Part shown: positions 1 to 10,358 of the stretch, in pieces
Position numbering within the stretch: position 1 is the first letter of the stretch
Layout: every line of letters begins with the position of its first letter
Assembly: GCA_021774795.1 (NCBI GenBank)
Contig: JAJFIR010000051.1
Location: 1-64,000 of the forward strand
Reading direction: 5' to 3'
Source of the DNA: Emcibacteraceae bacterium
GTDB taxonomy: Bacteria; Pseudomonadota; Alphaproteobacteria; Sphingomonadales; Emcibacteraceae
DNA length: 64,000 nt
Notes under the pieces: generated by a model
Databases searched by the model: none
Seen by the model: only the letters and a program-made list of their open reading frames with translations
Told to the model about the DNA's origin: nothing
Program-made: the position numbers and the translations under genes

Positions 1-113
1 GGTTGGTGAGCTTTATGAAGTATGATTTAGGATACTATGACGAAGAGAGCTGTAGACTGGAAAGTGCACATAACCCCTTTCGGGAAAAAGTGTTACCCAT
101 GTCTCCAGTATAA
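1..113 (+). CDS. IS481-like transposase, C-terminal fragment (cut by window start)
   Basis: Frame 3 is open from the window edge to a TAA at 111-113 and encodes about 36 residues ending in VLPMSPV, preceded by NPF and a YDLGYYDEE stretch. From memory, this ending is typical of integrase-core (DDE) transposases of the IS481-like group found in many alphaproteobacteria. The catalytic domain lies outside the window, so activity cannot be judged. The stop codon sits between two copies of a terminal repeat, consistent with the gene running almost to the end of its element. Family assignment is by recalled similarity only. Confidence 0.6.
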   Translation, partial: LVSFMKYDLGYYDEESCRLESAHNPFREKVLPMSPV

Positions 114-133
114 ACTGTAACCTATGTGTCCGG
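91..133. mobile_element. IS right end with two tandem terminal repeats
   Basis: Two copies of a 16-bp motif, TGTTACCCATGTCTCC at 91-106 and TGTAACCTATGTGTCC at 116-131, match at 13 of 16 positions and are 25 bp apart. The first overlaps the last codons of the transposase and the second is outside it. Repeated TGTnACCnATGT blocks of this kind resemble transposase-binding sites at the ends of integrase-core insertion sequences. The exact tip and target duplication cannot be placed because the other end is outside the window. Confidence 0.5.
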
Positions 134-150
134 TTAGGACCGGGAGGGAG

Positions 151-227
151 TGGTGGGCCTGGTAGGACTCGAACCTACGACCGAACCGTTATGAGCGGTT
201 TGCTCTAACCAACTGAGCTACAGGCCC
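151..227 (-). tRNA. tRNA-Ile(CAU), lysidine type (possibly tRNA-Met)
   Basis: The reverse complement folds as a canonical tRNA: 7-bp acceptor stem GGGCCTG/CAGGCCC, D-arm TAGCTCAGTTGGTTAGAGC, anticodon loop CTCATAA giving CAU, a T-arm with TTCGAGT loop, discriminator A and an encoded CCA (151-153). A CAU anticodon could be Met or the TilS-modified Ile that reads AUA. The GGGCC acceptor start and the location next to rpoD fit the alphaproteobacterial Ile2 gene. The insertion-sequence end lies directly beyond its 3' end. Confidence 0.85.
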
Positions 228-323
228 TCCGAAAAATCAAGAATGCTTAAGTAACAGATAATTTTAAAAGAATACAGAGAAGAATGACACCAATTTACAT
301 TTTTTTTGGTTCTCAATTACTAT

Positions 324-542
324 CTATAACCGATCTATTTCTTCTTTTAAATTATCACGCTTATCGGTAGCAATTCTTTCAAGAACTTTAATGCGTTCTT
401 CCAGCCGGTCGATACGGTCCAAATGCTTTGCTAAATCATTCCCACCGACTGCACCAACTTCTCTGGATTTCAGATATGCCATTATAATTTGTGCGACTAC
501 GCCAAGCGCAACGACACAAACAATCATTTCCCATAAACCCAT
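324..542 (-). CDS. PspB-like small membrane protein with coiled coil
   Basis: This 72-residue protein has one N-terminal transmembrane helix (about residues 4-24) followed by a charged, heptad-like segment (about 38-72) with the motif ERIKVLERIATD. That matches the layout and the RIxxLExI signature of phage-shock protein B, which in enterobacteria partners PspC and activates the envelope-stress response. No pspA, pspC or pspF is nearby, so a Psp pathway role is not shown. It lies 17 bp downstream of rpoD on the same strand and may be co-transcribed with it. It could be a generic alphaproteobacterial PspB-domain protein. Confidence 0.6.
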   Translation of the reverse strand: MGLWEMIVCVVALGVVAQIIMAYLKSREVGAVGGNDLAKHLDRIDRLEERIKVLERIATDKRDNLKEEIDRL

Positions 543-559
543 CAGAAAACCCCTTTTTT

Positions 560-2581
560 TTATTTGTCCAAGAAACTGCGAAGTTTTCTTGAGCGGCTAG
601 GATGTTTTAGCTTACGAAGAGCTTTTGCCTCAATTTGGCGAATACGTTCACGGGTCACAGAAAATTGCTGACCCACTTCTTCCAAGGTATGGTCCGTGTT
701 CATACCAATTCCAAAACGCATACGAAGAACCCTTTCTTCACGCGGTGTAAGTGAAGCAAGCACGCGTGTCGTCGTATCGCGCAAATTGGTCTGGATCGCA
801 CTATCCACCGGAAGAATAGCATTTTTATCTTCAATAAAATCACCCAAATGACTGTCTTCTTCATCGCCAATCGGGGTTTCTAATGAAATCGGTTCTTTTG
901 CTATTTTCATCACCTTACGCACTTTTTCAAGTGGCATAGAAAGACGTGCTGCAAGTTCTTCCGGTGTCGCTTCACGGCCTATTTCATGCATCATCTGACG
1001 GCCGGTGCGTACAAGTTTATTAATAGTTTCAATCATATGAACCGGGATACGTATGGTTCTCGCCTGATCGGCGATCGAACGGGTGATCGCTTGTCTGATC
1101 CACCAAGTGGCATATGTTGAAAACTTATATCCGCGGCGATATTCAAATTTATCCACCGCTTTCATAAGTCCAATATTACCTTCCTGAATGAGATCCAGGA
1201 ATTGTAACCCACGGTTTGTGTATTTTTTTGCGATTGAAATCACCAAACGGAGATTGGCTTCAACCATTTCTTTTTTGGCAATGCGTGCTTCTTTTTCGCC
1301 TTTTTGCACTTTATTCACGATAACACGGAACTCTGAAATATTCAGACCCACATCATTGGCAATTTCCGCAACTTGCGCCCGCATATTTCCAACAATTTCC
1401 ATTTCACTAATGGTAAACGCATTCCAGCCTTTGCCCTTGTCGGTGGACATGGTTTTGATCCAATCTGGCTCGAGTTCACGTCCCCAGTAATTGTCCAGAT
1501 ATGATTTTCGACTAACTTTATATCTTTCAGCCAAGCGAAGCATTTTCCCTTCAAGGCCCATAAGGCGTTTACTGGAAAAATATAATTGCTCAAGAAGTGC
1601 TTCAATACGGTTATTATTAAGTCTTAAATTATTAACCATCACAATCAGTTCGTCGCTTAATTTACGGTATCGGCGTTCTTGCGCAGGGGTAAGTTCGACA
1701 TTACCAATATTTGATTCGTGGCGCAATTCTTGCAGTTTTGCGAATTTTTTATGTAATTTGCGAATATCAGCGAAGATTTCCATAACACGTGGTTGAAGGG
1801 CTTCTTCCATAGTAGCAAGAGACATCGTAGCTCCATCATCATCGTCTTCGTCTTCTTCCTCTTCTTCAGTCGTTGCTGTTTCGCCTTCCTCGCCTTCTTC
1901 GCTACCTTCTTGGTTATTTTCATCAGCACCATCTTCAACTTTCGCTGCCGGCTCCAATTCTTCTGCGGGTGCTTCTTTTTCGGAAGTTTCCTCTTCGGTG
2001 GCTTTCTCTTCTTCTGTCTCCGTTTCCTGTGTTGGATCATTGCCATACATGGCATCCAGGTCAATAACATCACGCAATAGAATTTCGCCTTCTTCGAGCA
2101 TTTCGCCCCACGCCGCCAGCGCATTAAATGTAAGCGGACTATCGCATAGCCCGGAAATCATCGTTTCACGGCCCGCCTCTATTCTTTTAGCGATCGCAAT
2201 TTCACCTTCGCGCGACAGAAGTTCAACACTTCCCATTTCGCGTAAATACATGCGCACCGGGTCATCGGTACGGTCAGCAGGCGCCTTCGCAGCTGGTTTT
2301 TCTGCGACTACCGCTTTTTCTGCTTCCTTTTCAGGTGCCGCTTCTTCACCATCTGCATTATCTATGACGTTGATACCCATTTCAGATAGCATGGTCATAA
2401 CGTCCTCAATTTGTTCAGAAGACATCTGATCTTGCGGCAATGCTTTGTTCATTTCGTCGTAAGTAATATATCCACGCTGTTTGGCGTCAGCGATCATCTT
2501 TTTTACGGCATCCTGACTATTTATTACTGGTGTGTCTGCAATATCGCTATTTTTATCAGACTTAGTGGCTTTTTCTGCCAT
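560..2581 (-). CDS. rpoD: RNA polymerase primary sigma factor RpoD (sigma-70)
   Basis: This 673-aa protein directs RNA polymerase to housekeeping promoters. An N-terminal region 1.1-like segment (about 25-75) precedes region 1.2 ([11 protein letters not shown]). Regions 2.1-2.4 include [13 protein letters not shown] and [13 protein letters not shown] near residue 490. Region 3 follows, and region 4 ends with the helix-turn-helix [30 protein letters not shown] strongly acidic Glu/Asp-rich tract fills about residues 180-250 in the non-conserved region. It lies 58 bp downstream of dnaG on the same strand, the classic macromolecular-synthesis arrangement without rpsU, which is found elsewhere in the window (28.3 kb). 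Length and all core regions indicate an intact gene. Confidence 0.98.
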   Translation of the reverse strand: MAEKATKSDKNSDIADTPVINSQDAVKKMIADAKQRGYITYDEMNKALPQDQMSSEQIEDVMTMLSEMGINVIDNADGEEAAPEKEAEKAVVAEKPAAKAPADRTDDPVRMYLREMGSVELLSREGEIAIAKRIEAGRETMISGLCDSPLTFNALAAWGEMLEEGEILLRDVIDLDAMYGNDPTQETETEEEKATEEETSEKEAPAEELEPAAKVEDGADENNQEGSEEGEEGETATTEEEEEDEDDDDGATMSLATMEEALQPRVMEIFADIRKLHKKFAKLQELRHESNIGNVELTPAQERRYRKLSDELIVMVNNLRLNNNRIEALLEQLYFSSKRLMGLEGKMLRLAERYKVSRKSYLDNYWGRELEPDWIKTMSTDKGKGWNAFTISEMEIVGNMRAQVAEIANDVGLNISEFRVIVNKVQKGEKEARIAKKEMVEANLRLVISIAKKYTNRGLQFLDLIQEGNIGLMKAVDKFEYRRGYKFSTYATWWIRQAITRSIADQARTIRIPVHMIETINKLVRTGRQMMHEIGREATPEELAARLSMPLEKVRKVMKIAKEPISLETPIGDEEDSHLGDFIEDKNAILPVDSAIQTNLRDTTTRVLASLTPREERVLRMRFGIGMNTDHTLEEVGQQFSVTRERIRQIEAKALRKLKHPSRSRKLRSFLDK

Positions 2582-2639
2582 TTATAAACCTCGAATAATT
2601 TTTAAACGCATCAATTTTAAACGCATCAATAAGTGAACC

Positions 2640-4553
2640 TTAAGAATTTTCTTTTTCCCAAGATGCACCATAATTTCTAATGCTTGCAAAATGCTCTTCC
2701 TTCAGTGCTTGCAAGCGTGCAAAGTCTTCTTCAGATAGATCGGTAGATTCCAACAAAGCTATATCCTGCTCAAGCTTATTCAAATGAAAAGCTTCCAGCA
2801 GATGTAACCATGTTTCTTCCGTTTCTTCTTTCGAAGAATTTAGCCCAATAAACTTCTGAGCTGTCAACACGCCTTGCCTGAATATAATTTCTCTTGCCTG
2901 GCCCATCCCGTTTTTAATTAGGTGGTGTCTCAGGCTTTCCTTTTCAAGGTCCGAGTCGCGACTTGCTATACGTATTATTTCATTGCGGACCTTGTCAAGC
3001 TCAACCGATTCGAATTCGAAGGTTGCAAACAGCTCTTCATGGCGTAAAAGAAGCCATGGATGCTCTAAGACCGTGAGTATAATTAGCCTTTCGCGGTCTA
3101 AGGTAGAAGATTTTTGCGAACTGCCTATTGTCGTTTTTTTAAGATCGCCAATGCTTTTTTCGGATGCTTTTTGATTAAAGTCGTTTTTTTGAAATCGCGA
3201 GTTGCGACCTTTAGGTCGGTGATTCTCTTTTTCTTGGTAGAATTTATCCTGATGATGCAGATTTATTTCCGGCACGAAATCGTCGCCAAAAAGCTTTTGC
3301 AACTTCTTTTGAAAATCACTTTCATAGTAGCCACGAATTTTACCGTCTTTAATTTCCGATAAAATTCTCCCGATTTTCTGCTCAAGGCCAGCCCGTTGTT
3401 CCGGTGTATCAATATTTATTCCACCTATCAATTCGGACCACAATACTTGGGCAAGTGGTATACCCGCGTTAATCAGCTTTTCAAATGCTTGATGTCCTTG
3501 TCCATTAACAAAGCTATCTGGATCTTCTCCCTCCGGTAAATAGACAAACCGGAGAGAATGGCCCGGCTTTAATAAAGGTAATGAACGCTCAACCACACGA
3601 ATGGCCGCACGCTGTCCCGCTTTATCACCGTCAAAGCACATCAAAGGTTCCGGTGCCAATCGCCACATTTCCCGAATTTGATCTTCCGTTACGGCGGTGC
3701 CCAAAGGTGCAACCGCTTCCGGAAAGCCCGCTTGATCAAGAGCAATGACATCCATATAGCCTTCGGCGATAAGAAGGCGTCCTTTTTCAAACGCTGCTTT
3801 TCTCGCGCCGCTAAGATTATAGAGTAACCGACCTTTGTGAAAAAGCGGTGTTTCAGGTGAATTTAAATATTTCGCTTTTGCTTGTGGTGATAGCGCACGT
3901 CCTCCAAAAGCAACAACCCTGCCTTGTCGGTCCGTAATCGGAAACATTATGCGGTGACGAAAGCGGTCATAACTTTCCCCGCCACCTTCCGGCTTTATAA
4001 GCATTCCAGCCTTAACAAGCATAGGTTCTGTTATATCTGATCTGGCTAACATTGCTTGTTTTAACGATGTTTTACTGGGCGGTGCAAAACCCAATCTGAA
4101 TTTCTTAACTGTGTCTTTGCTCAACCCACGCTTTTGAATATAATTTCTACCTTCTGTACCTATTTGCGCTTTAAGCTGACTTTCAAACCAATGGGCCACC
4201 ACTTCCATCACATCAAACAATGTTTTTTTTACTTGTGAACGTTTTTTATCTTCTGGGGTATATTCAGGTATTTCAAGCCCCGCTTGAGCGGCAAGGCGTT
4301 CAATCGTTTCAGGAAATGACAGCCCTTCCGTCTCCAAAACAAAATTTATAACGTCACCGTGGGCTCCACAACCAAAACAATGATAAAACGCCTTGTCGTC
4401 ATTAACCGTGAAAGAAGGTGTTTTTTCATTATGAAACGGGCACAAACCAGAAAATTCTCTGCCTTTTCTTGTCAACCGAACTTTTCGGCCGACAATTTCA
4501 CTGGCCGGCAGTCGATTTCTTATTTCATCAAGAAAATCTGGCGTAAATCCCAT
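2640..4553 (-). CDS. dnaG: DNA primase DnaG
   Basis: DnaG (637 aa) synthesises RNA primers at the replication fork. The N-terminal CHC2 zinc finger is intact (Cys38, His41, Cys59, Cys62). The catalytic core carries the Toprim motifs EGYMDVIALDQAG (near 265) and CFDGDKAG (near 305), whose acidic residues bind Mg. The C-terminal 180 residues, after a low-complexity Lys/Asn/Gln linker near 440-485, form the helicase-binding domain. The gene lies between yqeY upstream (71-bp gap) and rpoD downstream on the same strand, so initiation of replication and transcription share an operon-like block. Confidence 0.98.
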   Translation of the reverse strand: MGFTPDFLDEIRNRLPASEIVGRKVRLTRKGREFSGLCPFHNEKTPSFTVNDDKAFYHCFGCGAHGDVINFVLETEGLSFPETIERLAAQAGLEIPEYTPEDKKRSQVKKTLFDVMEVVAHWFESQLKAQIGTEGRNYIQKRGLSKDTVKKFRLGFAPPSKTSLKQAMLARSDITEPMLVKAGMLIKPEGGGESYDRFRHRIMFPITDRQGRVVAFGGRALSPQAKAKYLNSPETPLFHKGRLLYNLSGARKAAFEKGRLLIAEGYMDVIALDQAGFPEAVAPLGTAVTEDQIREMWRLAPEPLMCFDGDKAGQRAAIRVVERSLPLLKPGHSLRFVYLPEGEDPDSFVNGQGHQAFEKLINAGIPLAQVLWSELIGGINIDTPEQRAGLEQKIGRILSEIKDGKIRGYYESDFQKKLQKLFGDDFVPEINLHHQDKFYQEKENHRPKGRNSRFQKNDFNQKASEKSIGDLKKTTIGSSQKSSTLDRERLIILTVLEHPWLLLRHEELFATFEFESVELDKVRNEIIRIASRDSDLEKESLRHHLIKNGMGQAREIIFRQGVLTAQKFIGLNSSKEETEETWLHLLEAFHLNKLEQDIALLESTDLSEEDFARLQALKEEHFASIRNYGASWEKENS

Positions 4554-4624
4554 AGCGATACTTTAAAAATTTAAAACGATTATTGCAAATTTTAAGATAA
4601 ATTATAGTCCAAGACAATATGTCT

Positions 4625-5077
4625 TTAAGACAATAAATCTTTGGCCATAGCACTAGCTTTAGAAAAATCCATTTGGCCAGAATACTCCCCCTTAAGAGTC
4701 GCCATAATTTTCCCAATATCCTTTAAGCCTGAAGCCGACGTTTTTTCAATAGTGGCTTTAACAGCGGCTTCAATTTCACCCGTGTCTAATTGACGAGGTA
4801 AAAATTCACTGATGATATCGATCTCGTCACGTTCCTGCTGCGCGAGTTCCGTCCGTCCGGCGTCATCATAGGCTTTAATGCTGTCATGCCTTTGTTTTAC
4901 CATCTTAGAAAGAATTTCTATAATCTCCGGATCACCAACTTTACTATCCGATTCGGTACGGACTGAGATATCCCTATCTTTTATCGCAGCCATGATAAGT
5001 CGAATGGTGCTAAGGCGACGTTTATCTTTGGATCGCATCGCATCTTTCATTGCATTATTAAGTTCGTCACGCAACAT
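4625..5077 (-). CDS. GatB/YqeY domain protein
   Basis: This 150-residue soluble protein begins MLRDELNNAMKDAMRSKDK and carries the family's central segments RLIMAAIKDRDI and ISEFLPRQL. The YqeY domain is homologous to the C-terminal tRNA-binding tail of GatB, the amidotransferase that makes Gln-tRNA and Asn-tRNA. The stand-alone protein's role is not established, although a tRNA-related function is often suggested. It sits immediately upstream of dnaG on the same strand, a conserved order in many alphaproteobacteria. Two hairpin-forming sequences lie in the 70-95 bp upstream of its start. Confidence 0.93.
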   Translation of the reverse strand: MLRDELNNAMKDAMRSKDKRRLSTIRLIMAAIKDRDISVRTESDSKVGDPEIIEILSKMVKQRHDSIKAYDDAGRTELAQQERDEIDIISEFLPRQLDTGEIEAAVKATIEKTSASGLKDIGKIMATLKGEYSGQMDFSKASAMAKDLLS

Positions 5078-5104
5078 ATTGTTTTATATCCTTATTTTAC
5101 AAAA

Positions 5105-5171
5105 ATGCCGACAAATGACATCTAATTGTCCGTCGGCTTTTTCTTTCAGGAAAGAGTGACTCTACCTGAAA
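5105..5171. promoter_or_regulatory. Two consecutive inverted repeats between yqeY and carA
   Basis: The first repeat is GCCGAC (5107-5112) with GTCGGC (5132-5137), flanked by A5 on the left and T5 on the right, so it resembles a terminator on either strand. The second is TTTCAGG (5144-5150) with CCTGAAA (5165-5171), enclosing a further dyad AGAGT-G-ACTCT (5153-5163). Both lie upstream of yqeY (minus) and carA (plus). They could form an attenuator in a long yqeY leader, an operator, or a transcription barrier between the divergent genes. No downstream plus-strand coding end explains a simple terminator. Confidence 0.5.
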
Positions 5172-5255
5172 ACATAAAATAATGCAATAGTAAATTATCT
5201 TACAACCCTTTGATTTAAAAGGTTTATTTTTATCCTCGAATCAACCGGTAATTAC

Positions 5256-5284
5256 TTGACGCGGCTAAGACGATTTATTATGGT
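5256..5284 (+). promoter_or_regulatory. Sigma-70 promoter candidate for carAB
   Basis: TTGACG at 5256-5261 and TATGGT at 5279-5284 are separated by exactly 17 bp, close to the consensus -35/-10 pair. The start site would be near 5291, leaving a leader of about 87 nt before the carA ATG. No leader peptide or clear riboswitch was recognised in that leader. Confidence 0.5.
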
Positions 5285-5377
5285 CCCGAGAATTTACGTA
5301 GTAATTTTACATTTAAACATGCACACTAATAGAAATAAGTCGCTCGTTTCCAACTCACTCTAAAAAGTCTTTACCAA

Positions 5378-6550
5378 ATGGCTGAAAAACAGAAGAACCA
5401 TACCAAACCTCACGACAAAATTACCGCTGTTTTAGTTCTCGCAGATGGATCAATTTATTGGGGATATGGGTTAGGTAAGGTAGGAACCGCTGTGGGCGAA
5501 GTTTGTTTCAATACTTCCATGACCGGGTATCAGGAAATCTTGACGGACCCGTCATACGCCGGTCAGATCATTAATTTCACATTTCCTCATATAGGGAATG
5601 TAGGCACAAATAACGATGATGAAGAAACAATGCAATCTGCTGTTCGCGGACTGGTTATTAGACAAGAGATAACTCAACCGTCAAATTTTAGATCGTCTGC
5701 TCATTTAAATGAATGGTGTATTAAGCAGAATTTGACCGGGATATCCGGTATCGATACGCGGCAACTTACGAGATATATTAGAGAAAGCGGCGCCCCTAAC
5801 GGCGTTATTTGCTTCGCGCCTTCGGGTGAATTTGACATCCTGGCACTGATTAAAAAAGCCAATGATTGGCCCGGGTTAGTAGGTATGGATCTCGCCATAG
5901 AGGTGAGTTGCCGCCAAGCATATGATTGGAACGAAACCCGGTGGTCTTTGCAAGATGGTTACGGCCAGTTAGTTGATCACAAAGCTCATGTCGTTGCGGT
6001 CGATTATGGCATTAAGCGCAATATTCTTAGATGTCTTTCTTCTGTAGGAGCGAAAGTCACCGTCGTACCCGCAGATGCATCTGAGGAAGAAATTTTATCG
6101 CATAACCCTGACGGTATATTCTTATCGAATGGCCCGGGAGACCCAGCGGCAACTGGGAAATATGCCATTCCCGTTATTCAGAAACTGTTGGAAACAAATA
6201 TACCGATCTTTGGAATATGTTTGGGCCATCAGATGTTAGCATTAGCCATCGGTGCCAAAACCACGAAAATGCATCAAGGGCATCGCGGCGCAAATCATCC
6301 GGTTATGGATTTTAATACAGATAAAGTGGAAATTACTTCTATGAACCATGGATTTATGGTTGATAAAGATACTCTGCCTGACCATGTTACCCTGAGCCAC
6401 ATTTCGCTATTTGATGAATCTTGCTGCGGGATTGAGTTAAAAAACAAACCTGCCTTTTCCGTGCAACATCACCCGGAAGCAAGCCCTGGCCCCCAAGACA
6501 GCCACTATCTTTTTGACCGCTTTATGGAGATGATTTTAGAACATGCCTAA
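5378..6550 (+). CDS. carA: Carbamoyl-phosphate synthase small (glutaminase) subunit
   Basis: CarA (390 aa) hydrolyses glutamine and channels ammonia to CarB for carbamoyl phosphate, feeding pyrimidine and arginine synthesis. The N-terminal domain includes [11 protein letters not shown] and the conserved [18 protein letters not shown] region. The C-terminal class I amidotransferase domain has the nucleophile motif [10 protein letters not shown] (Cys near 280) and the His-Glu pair in [11 protein letters not shown]. The start at 5378 leaves a normal family length. It overlaps carB by 8 bp, implying translational coupling. Confidence 0.97.
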   Translation: MAEKQKNHTKPHDKITAVLVLADGSIYWGYGLGKVGTAVGEVCFNTSMTGYQEILTDPSYAGQIINFTFPHIGNVGTNNDDEETMQSAVRGLVIRQEITQPSNFRSSAHLNEWCIKQNLTGISGIDTRQLTRYIRESGAPNGVICFAPSGEFDILALIKKANDWPGLVGMDLAIEVSCRQAYDWNETRWSLQDGYGQLVDHKAHVVAVDYGIKRNILRCLSSVGAKVTVVPADASEEEILSHNPDGIFLSNGPGDPAATGKYAIPVIQKLLETNIPIFGICLGHQMLALAIGAKTTKMHQGHRGANHPVMDFNTDKVEITSMNHGFMVDKDTLPDHVTLSHISLFDESCCGIELKNKPAFSVQHHPEASPGPQDSHYLFDRFMEMILEHA

Positions 6551-9500
6551 ACGTACAGACATAAATTCGATCCTCATCATCGGCGCAGGCCCAATCATAA
6601 TTGGTCAAGCATGCGAATTTGATTATTCCGGCACACAAGCGTGTAAGGCATTAAAAGAAGAAGGTTACCGTGTAATATTGGTCAATAGCAATCCTGCTAC
6701 GATAATGACTGATCCTGATTTGGCTGATGCCACTTATGTTGAGCCGATTACCGCAGAAATGGTTGAAAAAATCATTATTAAAGAAAGGCCCGATGCAATT
6801 TTACCAACAATGGGCGGCCAAACAGGATTAAATACCGCGCTCGAGCTTGATAAATTAGGCGTTTTGGAAAAGTATAATGTCGAACTTATTGGTGCCAAAG
6901 TGGACGCCATAAATATGGCGGAAGATCGCCAATTGTTTAAGGACGCCATGGTCCGCCTGAATATCAATACCCCGCGAAGCCGTGTTGTAAATTCTCTGGA
7001 AGATGCGCTCGACGCGCTTGAATATATTCAATTACCCAGCATCGTTCGTCCAAGCTTCACTATGGGCGGCACTGGCGGCGGTGTTGCCTATAACAAAGAA
7101 GAATATATTCAAATCGTAAAGGGTGGCCTGGACGCATCACCAACAAATGAAATATTAGTCGAACAATCCGTCTTAGGCTGGAAAGAATTCGAAATGGAAG
7201 TTGTCCGCGACACGGCGGATAACTGTATCATCATTTGTTCCATCGAAAATTTTGATCCCATGGGCATTCATACCGGCGACAGTATCACCGTTGCACCGGC
7301 TTTGACACTCACCGATAAAGAATATCAAATCATGAGAAACGCCTCTATCGCCGTTTTACGGGAAATTGGCGTTGAAACCGGCGGCTCAAACGTTCAATTC
7401 GCGGTTAATCCTGAAGACGGCGAACTTATCATTATTGAAATGAATCCCAGAGTAAGCCGATCTTCTGCGCTTGCGTCAAAGGCAACCGGTTTTCCCATAG
7501 CAAAAGTCGCAGCGAAATTAGCGATAGGGTATACTCTTGATGAACTTCAAAATGAAATCACAGGAGTAACTCCTACATCGTTTGAGCCAACAATTGACTA
7601 TGTTGTTACCAAAATACCACGTTTTACATTTGAGAAATTTCCTGATTCTGCTCCTACTTTAACTACCGCAATGAAGTCAGTTGGCGAAGCTATGTCTATC
7701 GGGCGCAGCTTTCCTGAAAGTTTGCAAAAAGCATTACGGTCGATGGAAACCGACCTAACGGGGCTTAACGAAATTGATATCCCCGGGTATGATCCGGATG
7801 GCGGTGACATTAACGCAGTTAGAGCTGCACTCGCTATTCCGACTGCGGACCGCATATTAGTTATGGCGCAAGCATTAAGATTAGGCATATCGACAGAAGA
7901 AATACATACAATTGCCAAATACGACCCGTGGTTTATTGATCAGGTGAAAAGAATTACAGACGCCGAAGAAAATGTTCGCAAAAATGGAATACCAAAATAC
8001 AAAGCTGAACTACTAAATTTAAAATCACTCGGATTTTCGGATGTTAGGTTGGCTGAGCTTGCTGGGATTAAAGAACAAGACGTATGCAAAAAACGGCTCG
8101 AGCTGGATATTCGGCCCGTTTTTAAACGCATAGACACATGCGCAGCAGAATTTAATTCAACTACCCCTTATCTTTATTCCACATACGAACGTGATGCCGC
8201 TGATGTGGCAGAATGTGAAGCCGACCCGACGGAGGCAAAGAAAATCATTATTTTGGGCGGCGGCCCCAACCGCATCGGCCAGGGTATTGAATTTGATTAT
8301 TGCTGTTGCCAGGCGGCTTTCGCATTAAGTGAGCAGGGTTATGAGACCATAATGGTTAACTGCAACCCTGAAACGGTTTCAACCGATTACGACACATCAG
8401 ACCGGCTTTATTTTGAACCACTGACAGCAGAAAACGTAATTGATCTTATTCAAAAAGAGCAAAAAAACGGTGAAGTGATAGGTGTCATCGTTCAATTTGG
8501 CGGTCAGACCCCTCTTAAACTTTCCCACGCACTTGAAGCAGCAAATATACCCATACTCGGGACATCACCTGACTCAATTGATCTGGCTGAAGACAGAGAA
8601 CGTTTTAAAGATCTTGTCGACGAATTAAAATTAAGGCAACCTATGAATGGTTTGGCAACAACAACAGTAGAAGCCATACAAATTGCAGAAACAATTGATT
8701 ATCCAATATTGATCCGCCCTTCCTATGTATTAGGGGGGCGTGCTATGGAAATTGTTTATGATACCGTTTCGTTAGAACGCTATATGAAAGAAGCCGTGAG
8801 CGTTTCCTGGGATAGTCCCGTTTTAATTGATCGTTATTTGGGAGGAGCAACCGAGATTGATGTGGACGCCCTGTGTGACGGTAAAGATGTGCATATCGCA
8901 GCGATCATGCAGCATATTGAAGAAGCTGGTGTTCATTCGGGCGATAGCGCGTGCTCGCTTCCACCGTATTCTCTAAAAGACAACGTCATTGAAGATTTAG
9001 AATCTCAAACGAAAAAGTTGGCGTTAGCGTTAAATGTTAAAGGCCTGATGAATGTTCAATATGCTGTTAAAGACGACGTGGTTTACCTTATTGAAGTGAA
9101 CCCACGAGCCAGTCGCACGGTGCCCTTTGTCGCCAAAGCCATTGGTGCACCGGTAGCCAAGATCGCCGCCCGGCTTATGGCGGGTGAAAAACTCATAGAT
9201 TTTAACATTCCCAGTTATAAAACCAGTCACGTAGCGGTAAAGGAAGCTGTTTTACCTTTCAATCGCTTTCCGGGAGTTGATATTTTACTCGGTCCAGAAA
9301 TGCGTTCCACAGGCGAAGTAATTGGTCTTGATGATACTTTTGCCAAAGCATTTTTAAAATCTCAAATTGCGGCTGGCACCCATTTGCCACTTAAAGGGAA
9401 TGTTTTTATTTCTGTCAAAAACAAAGACAAAGTAAAAATGATTGAACCGGCAAAAGAACTTATTCAGATGGGCTATAACGTAATTGCAACTGGGGGAACG

Positions 9501-9785
9501 GCTGAATTTCTTAAATCTAACGATGTTGAAGTAACAAAAATTAACAAAGTACTTGAAGGGCGTCCCCATATAGTTGACGCTATCAAGAATGAGGAGATTG
9601 ACTTAATTTTCAATACAACCGAAGGTGCTCAATCAGTCAAAGACAGCTATGATCTAAGAAGAACGGCACTTATAGCCCATATTCCATATTATACGACAGC
9701 ACGCGGTGCTATTTCGGCCATGGAAGCGATAAAAGTCTTGAAATCTTCTTCACTTGAAGTTAAACCCCTTCAATCCTATGTGTAA
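6543..9785 (+). CDS. carB: Carbamoyl-phosphate synthase large subunit
   Basis: CarB (1080 aa) makes carbamoyl phosphate from ammonia, bicarbonate and two ATP. It has the expected internal duplication: the first half opens with [17 protein letters not shown] and the second with [17 protein letters not shown] near residue 570, each followed by an ATP-grasp domain. The C-terminal MGS-like allosteric domain starts near 945 and includes [13 protein letters not shown]. The ATG lies inside the carA 3' end (8-bp overlap). Length and halves are normal, and nothing suggests damage. greA follows 99 bp downstream on the same strand, the usual alphaproteobacterial order. Confidence 0.98.
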   Translation: MPKRTDINSILIIGAGPIIIGQACEFDYSGTQACKALKEEGYRVILVNSNPATIMTDPDLADATYVEPITAEMVEKIIIKERPDAILPTMGGQTGLNTALELDKLGVLEKYNVELIGAKVDAINMAEDRQLFKDAMVRLNINTPRSRVVNSLEDALDALEYIQLPSIVRPSFTMGGTGGGVAYNKEEYIQIVKGGLDASPTNEILVEQSVLGWKEFEMEVVRDTADNCIIICSIENFDPMGIHTGDSITVAPALTLTDKEYQIMRNASIAVLREIGVETGGSNVQFAVNPEDGELIIIEMNPRVSRSSALASKATGFPIAKVAAKLAIGYTLDELQNEITGVTPTSFEPTIDYVVTKIPRFTFEKFPDSAPTLTTAMKSVGEAMSIGRSFPESLQKALRSMETDLTGLNEIDIPGYDPDGGDINAVRAALAIPTADRILVMAQALRLGISTEEIHTIAKYDPWFIDQVKRITDAEENVRKNGIPKYKAELLNLKSLGFSDVRLAELAGIKEQDVCKKRLELDIRPVFKRIDTCAAEFNSTTPYLYSTYERDAADVAECEADPTEAKKIIILGGGPNRIGQGIEFDYCCCQAAFALSEQGYETIMVNCNPETVSTDYDTSDRLYFEPLTAENVIDLIQKEQKNGEVIGVIVQFGGQTPLKLSHALEAANIPILGTSPDSIDLAEDRERFKDLVDELKLRQPMNGLATTTVEAIQIAETIDYPILIRPSYVLGGRAMEIVYDTVSLERYMKEAVSVSWDSPVLIDRYLGGATEIDVDALCDGKDVHIAAIMQHIEEAGVHSGDSACSLPPYSLKDNVIEDLESQTKKLALALNVKGLMNVQYAVKDDVVYLIEVNPRASRTVPFVAKAIGAPVAKIAARLMAGEKLIDFNIPSYKTSHVAVKEAVLPFNRFPGVDILLGPEMRSTGEVIGLDDTFAKAFLKSQIAAGTHLPLKGNVFISVKNKDKVKMIEPAKELIQMGYNVIATGGTAEFLKSNDVEVTKINKVLEGRPHIVDAIKNEEIDLIFNTTEGAQSVKDSYDLRRTALIAHIPYYTTARGAISAMEAIKVLKSSSLEVKPLQSYV

Positions 9786-9884
9786 ATTATCGTATATTTA
9801 GTAAAATCACTGATTGGTATAATAAATTGGCATTTGAATAACATAATCAAATGCGCAGAAGTTTTTTAAGTAGAGAAAATTAAA

Positions 9885-10358
9885 ATGGTAGAAAAAGTTC
9901 CAATGACCTCCGGCGGGCATAAAAGCCTCGAGGTAGAGTTAAAAGGCTTAAAACACACTGATAGACCCGCTGTGATTAAAGCTATTGAGGAAGCCCGCGC
10001 CCATGGTGATCTGTCTGAAAATGCTGAATATCATGCTGCTAAAGAACAACAGGGTATGATTGAAGGTCGCATTCAGATTATTGAAGACCGTTTAAGCCGC
10101 GCAGAGATCATTGATCCAGCAGAACTTTCCGGTACCAAAGTCGTATTTGCGTCGACAGTCACAATTGCCGATGAAGATGATAAGGAATTTACATATCAAA
10201 TTGTTGGCGTTGATGAAGTCGATGTGGCTTCAGGAAAAATCTCCTTCAGCTCACCCATTGGCCATGCGTTAATAGGCCGCAACCTTGGCGACGAAGTAGA
10301 GGTAAAGACACCCGGCGGCGACACTTATTACGAAATTGTAAAAATAGAATTTATTTAA
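9885..10358 (+). CDS. greA: Transcription elongation factor GreA
   Basis: GreA (157 aa) rescues backtracked RNA polymerase by stimulating transcript cleavage. The N-terminal coiled coil contains the diagnostic [18 protein letters not shown] segment with the acidic tip residues. The C-terminal FKBP-like domain has [14 protein letters not shown]. The N-terminus [11 protein letters not shown] matches the family's usual beginning. It lies downstream of carB and converges with the PEP-mutase family gene, overlapping its 3' end by 4 bp. Confidence 0.97.
   Translation: MVEKVPMTSGGHKSLEVELKGLKHTDRPAVIKAIEEARAHGDLSENAEYHAAKEQQGMIEGRIQIIEDRLSRAEIIDPAELSGTKVVFASTVTIADEDDKEFTYQIVGVDEVDVASGKISFSSPIGHALIGRNLGDEVEVKTPGGDTYYEIVKIEFI

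Noticed and set aside
1657-2124. Lys-rich ORF and several Phe-rich ORFs antisense or out of frame to rpoD
   Set aside because: Shadows of the acidic Glu/Asp codon tract of rpoD in other frames, with no ribosome sites.
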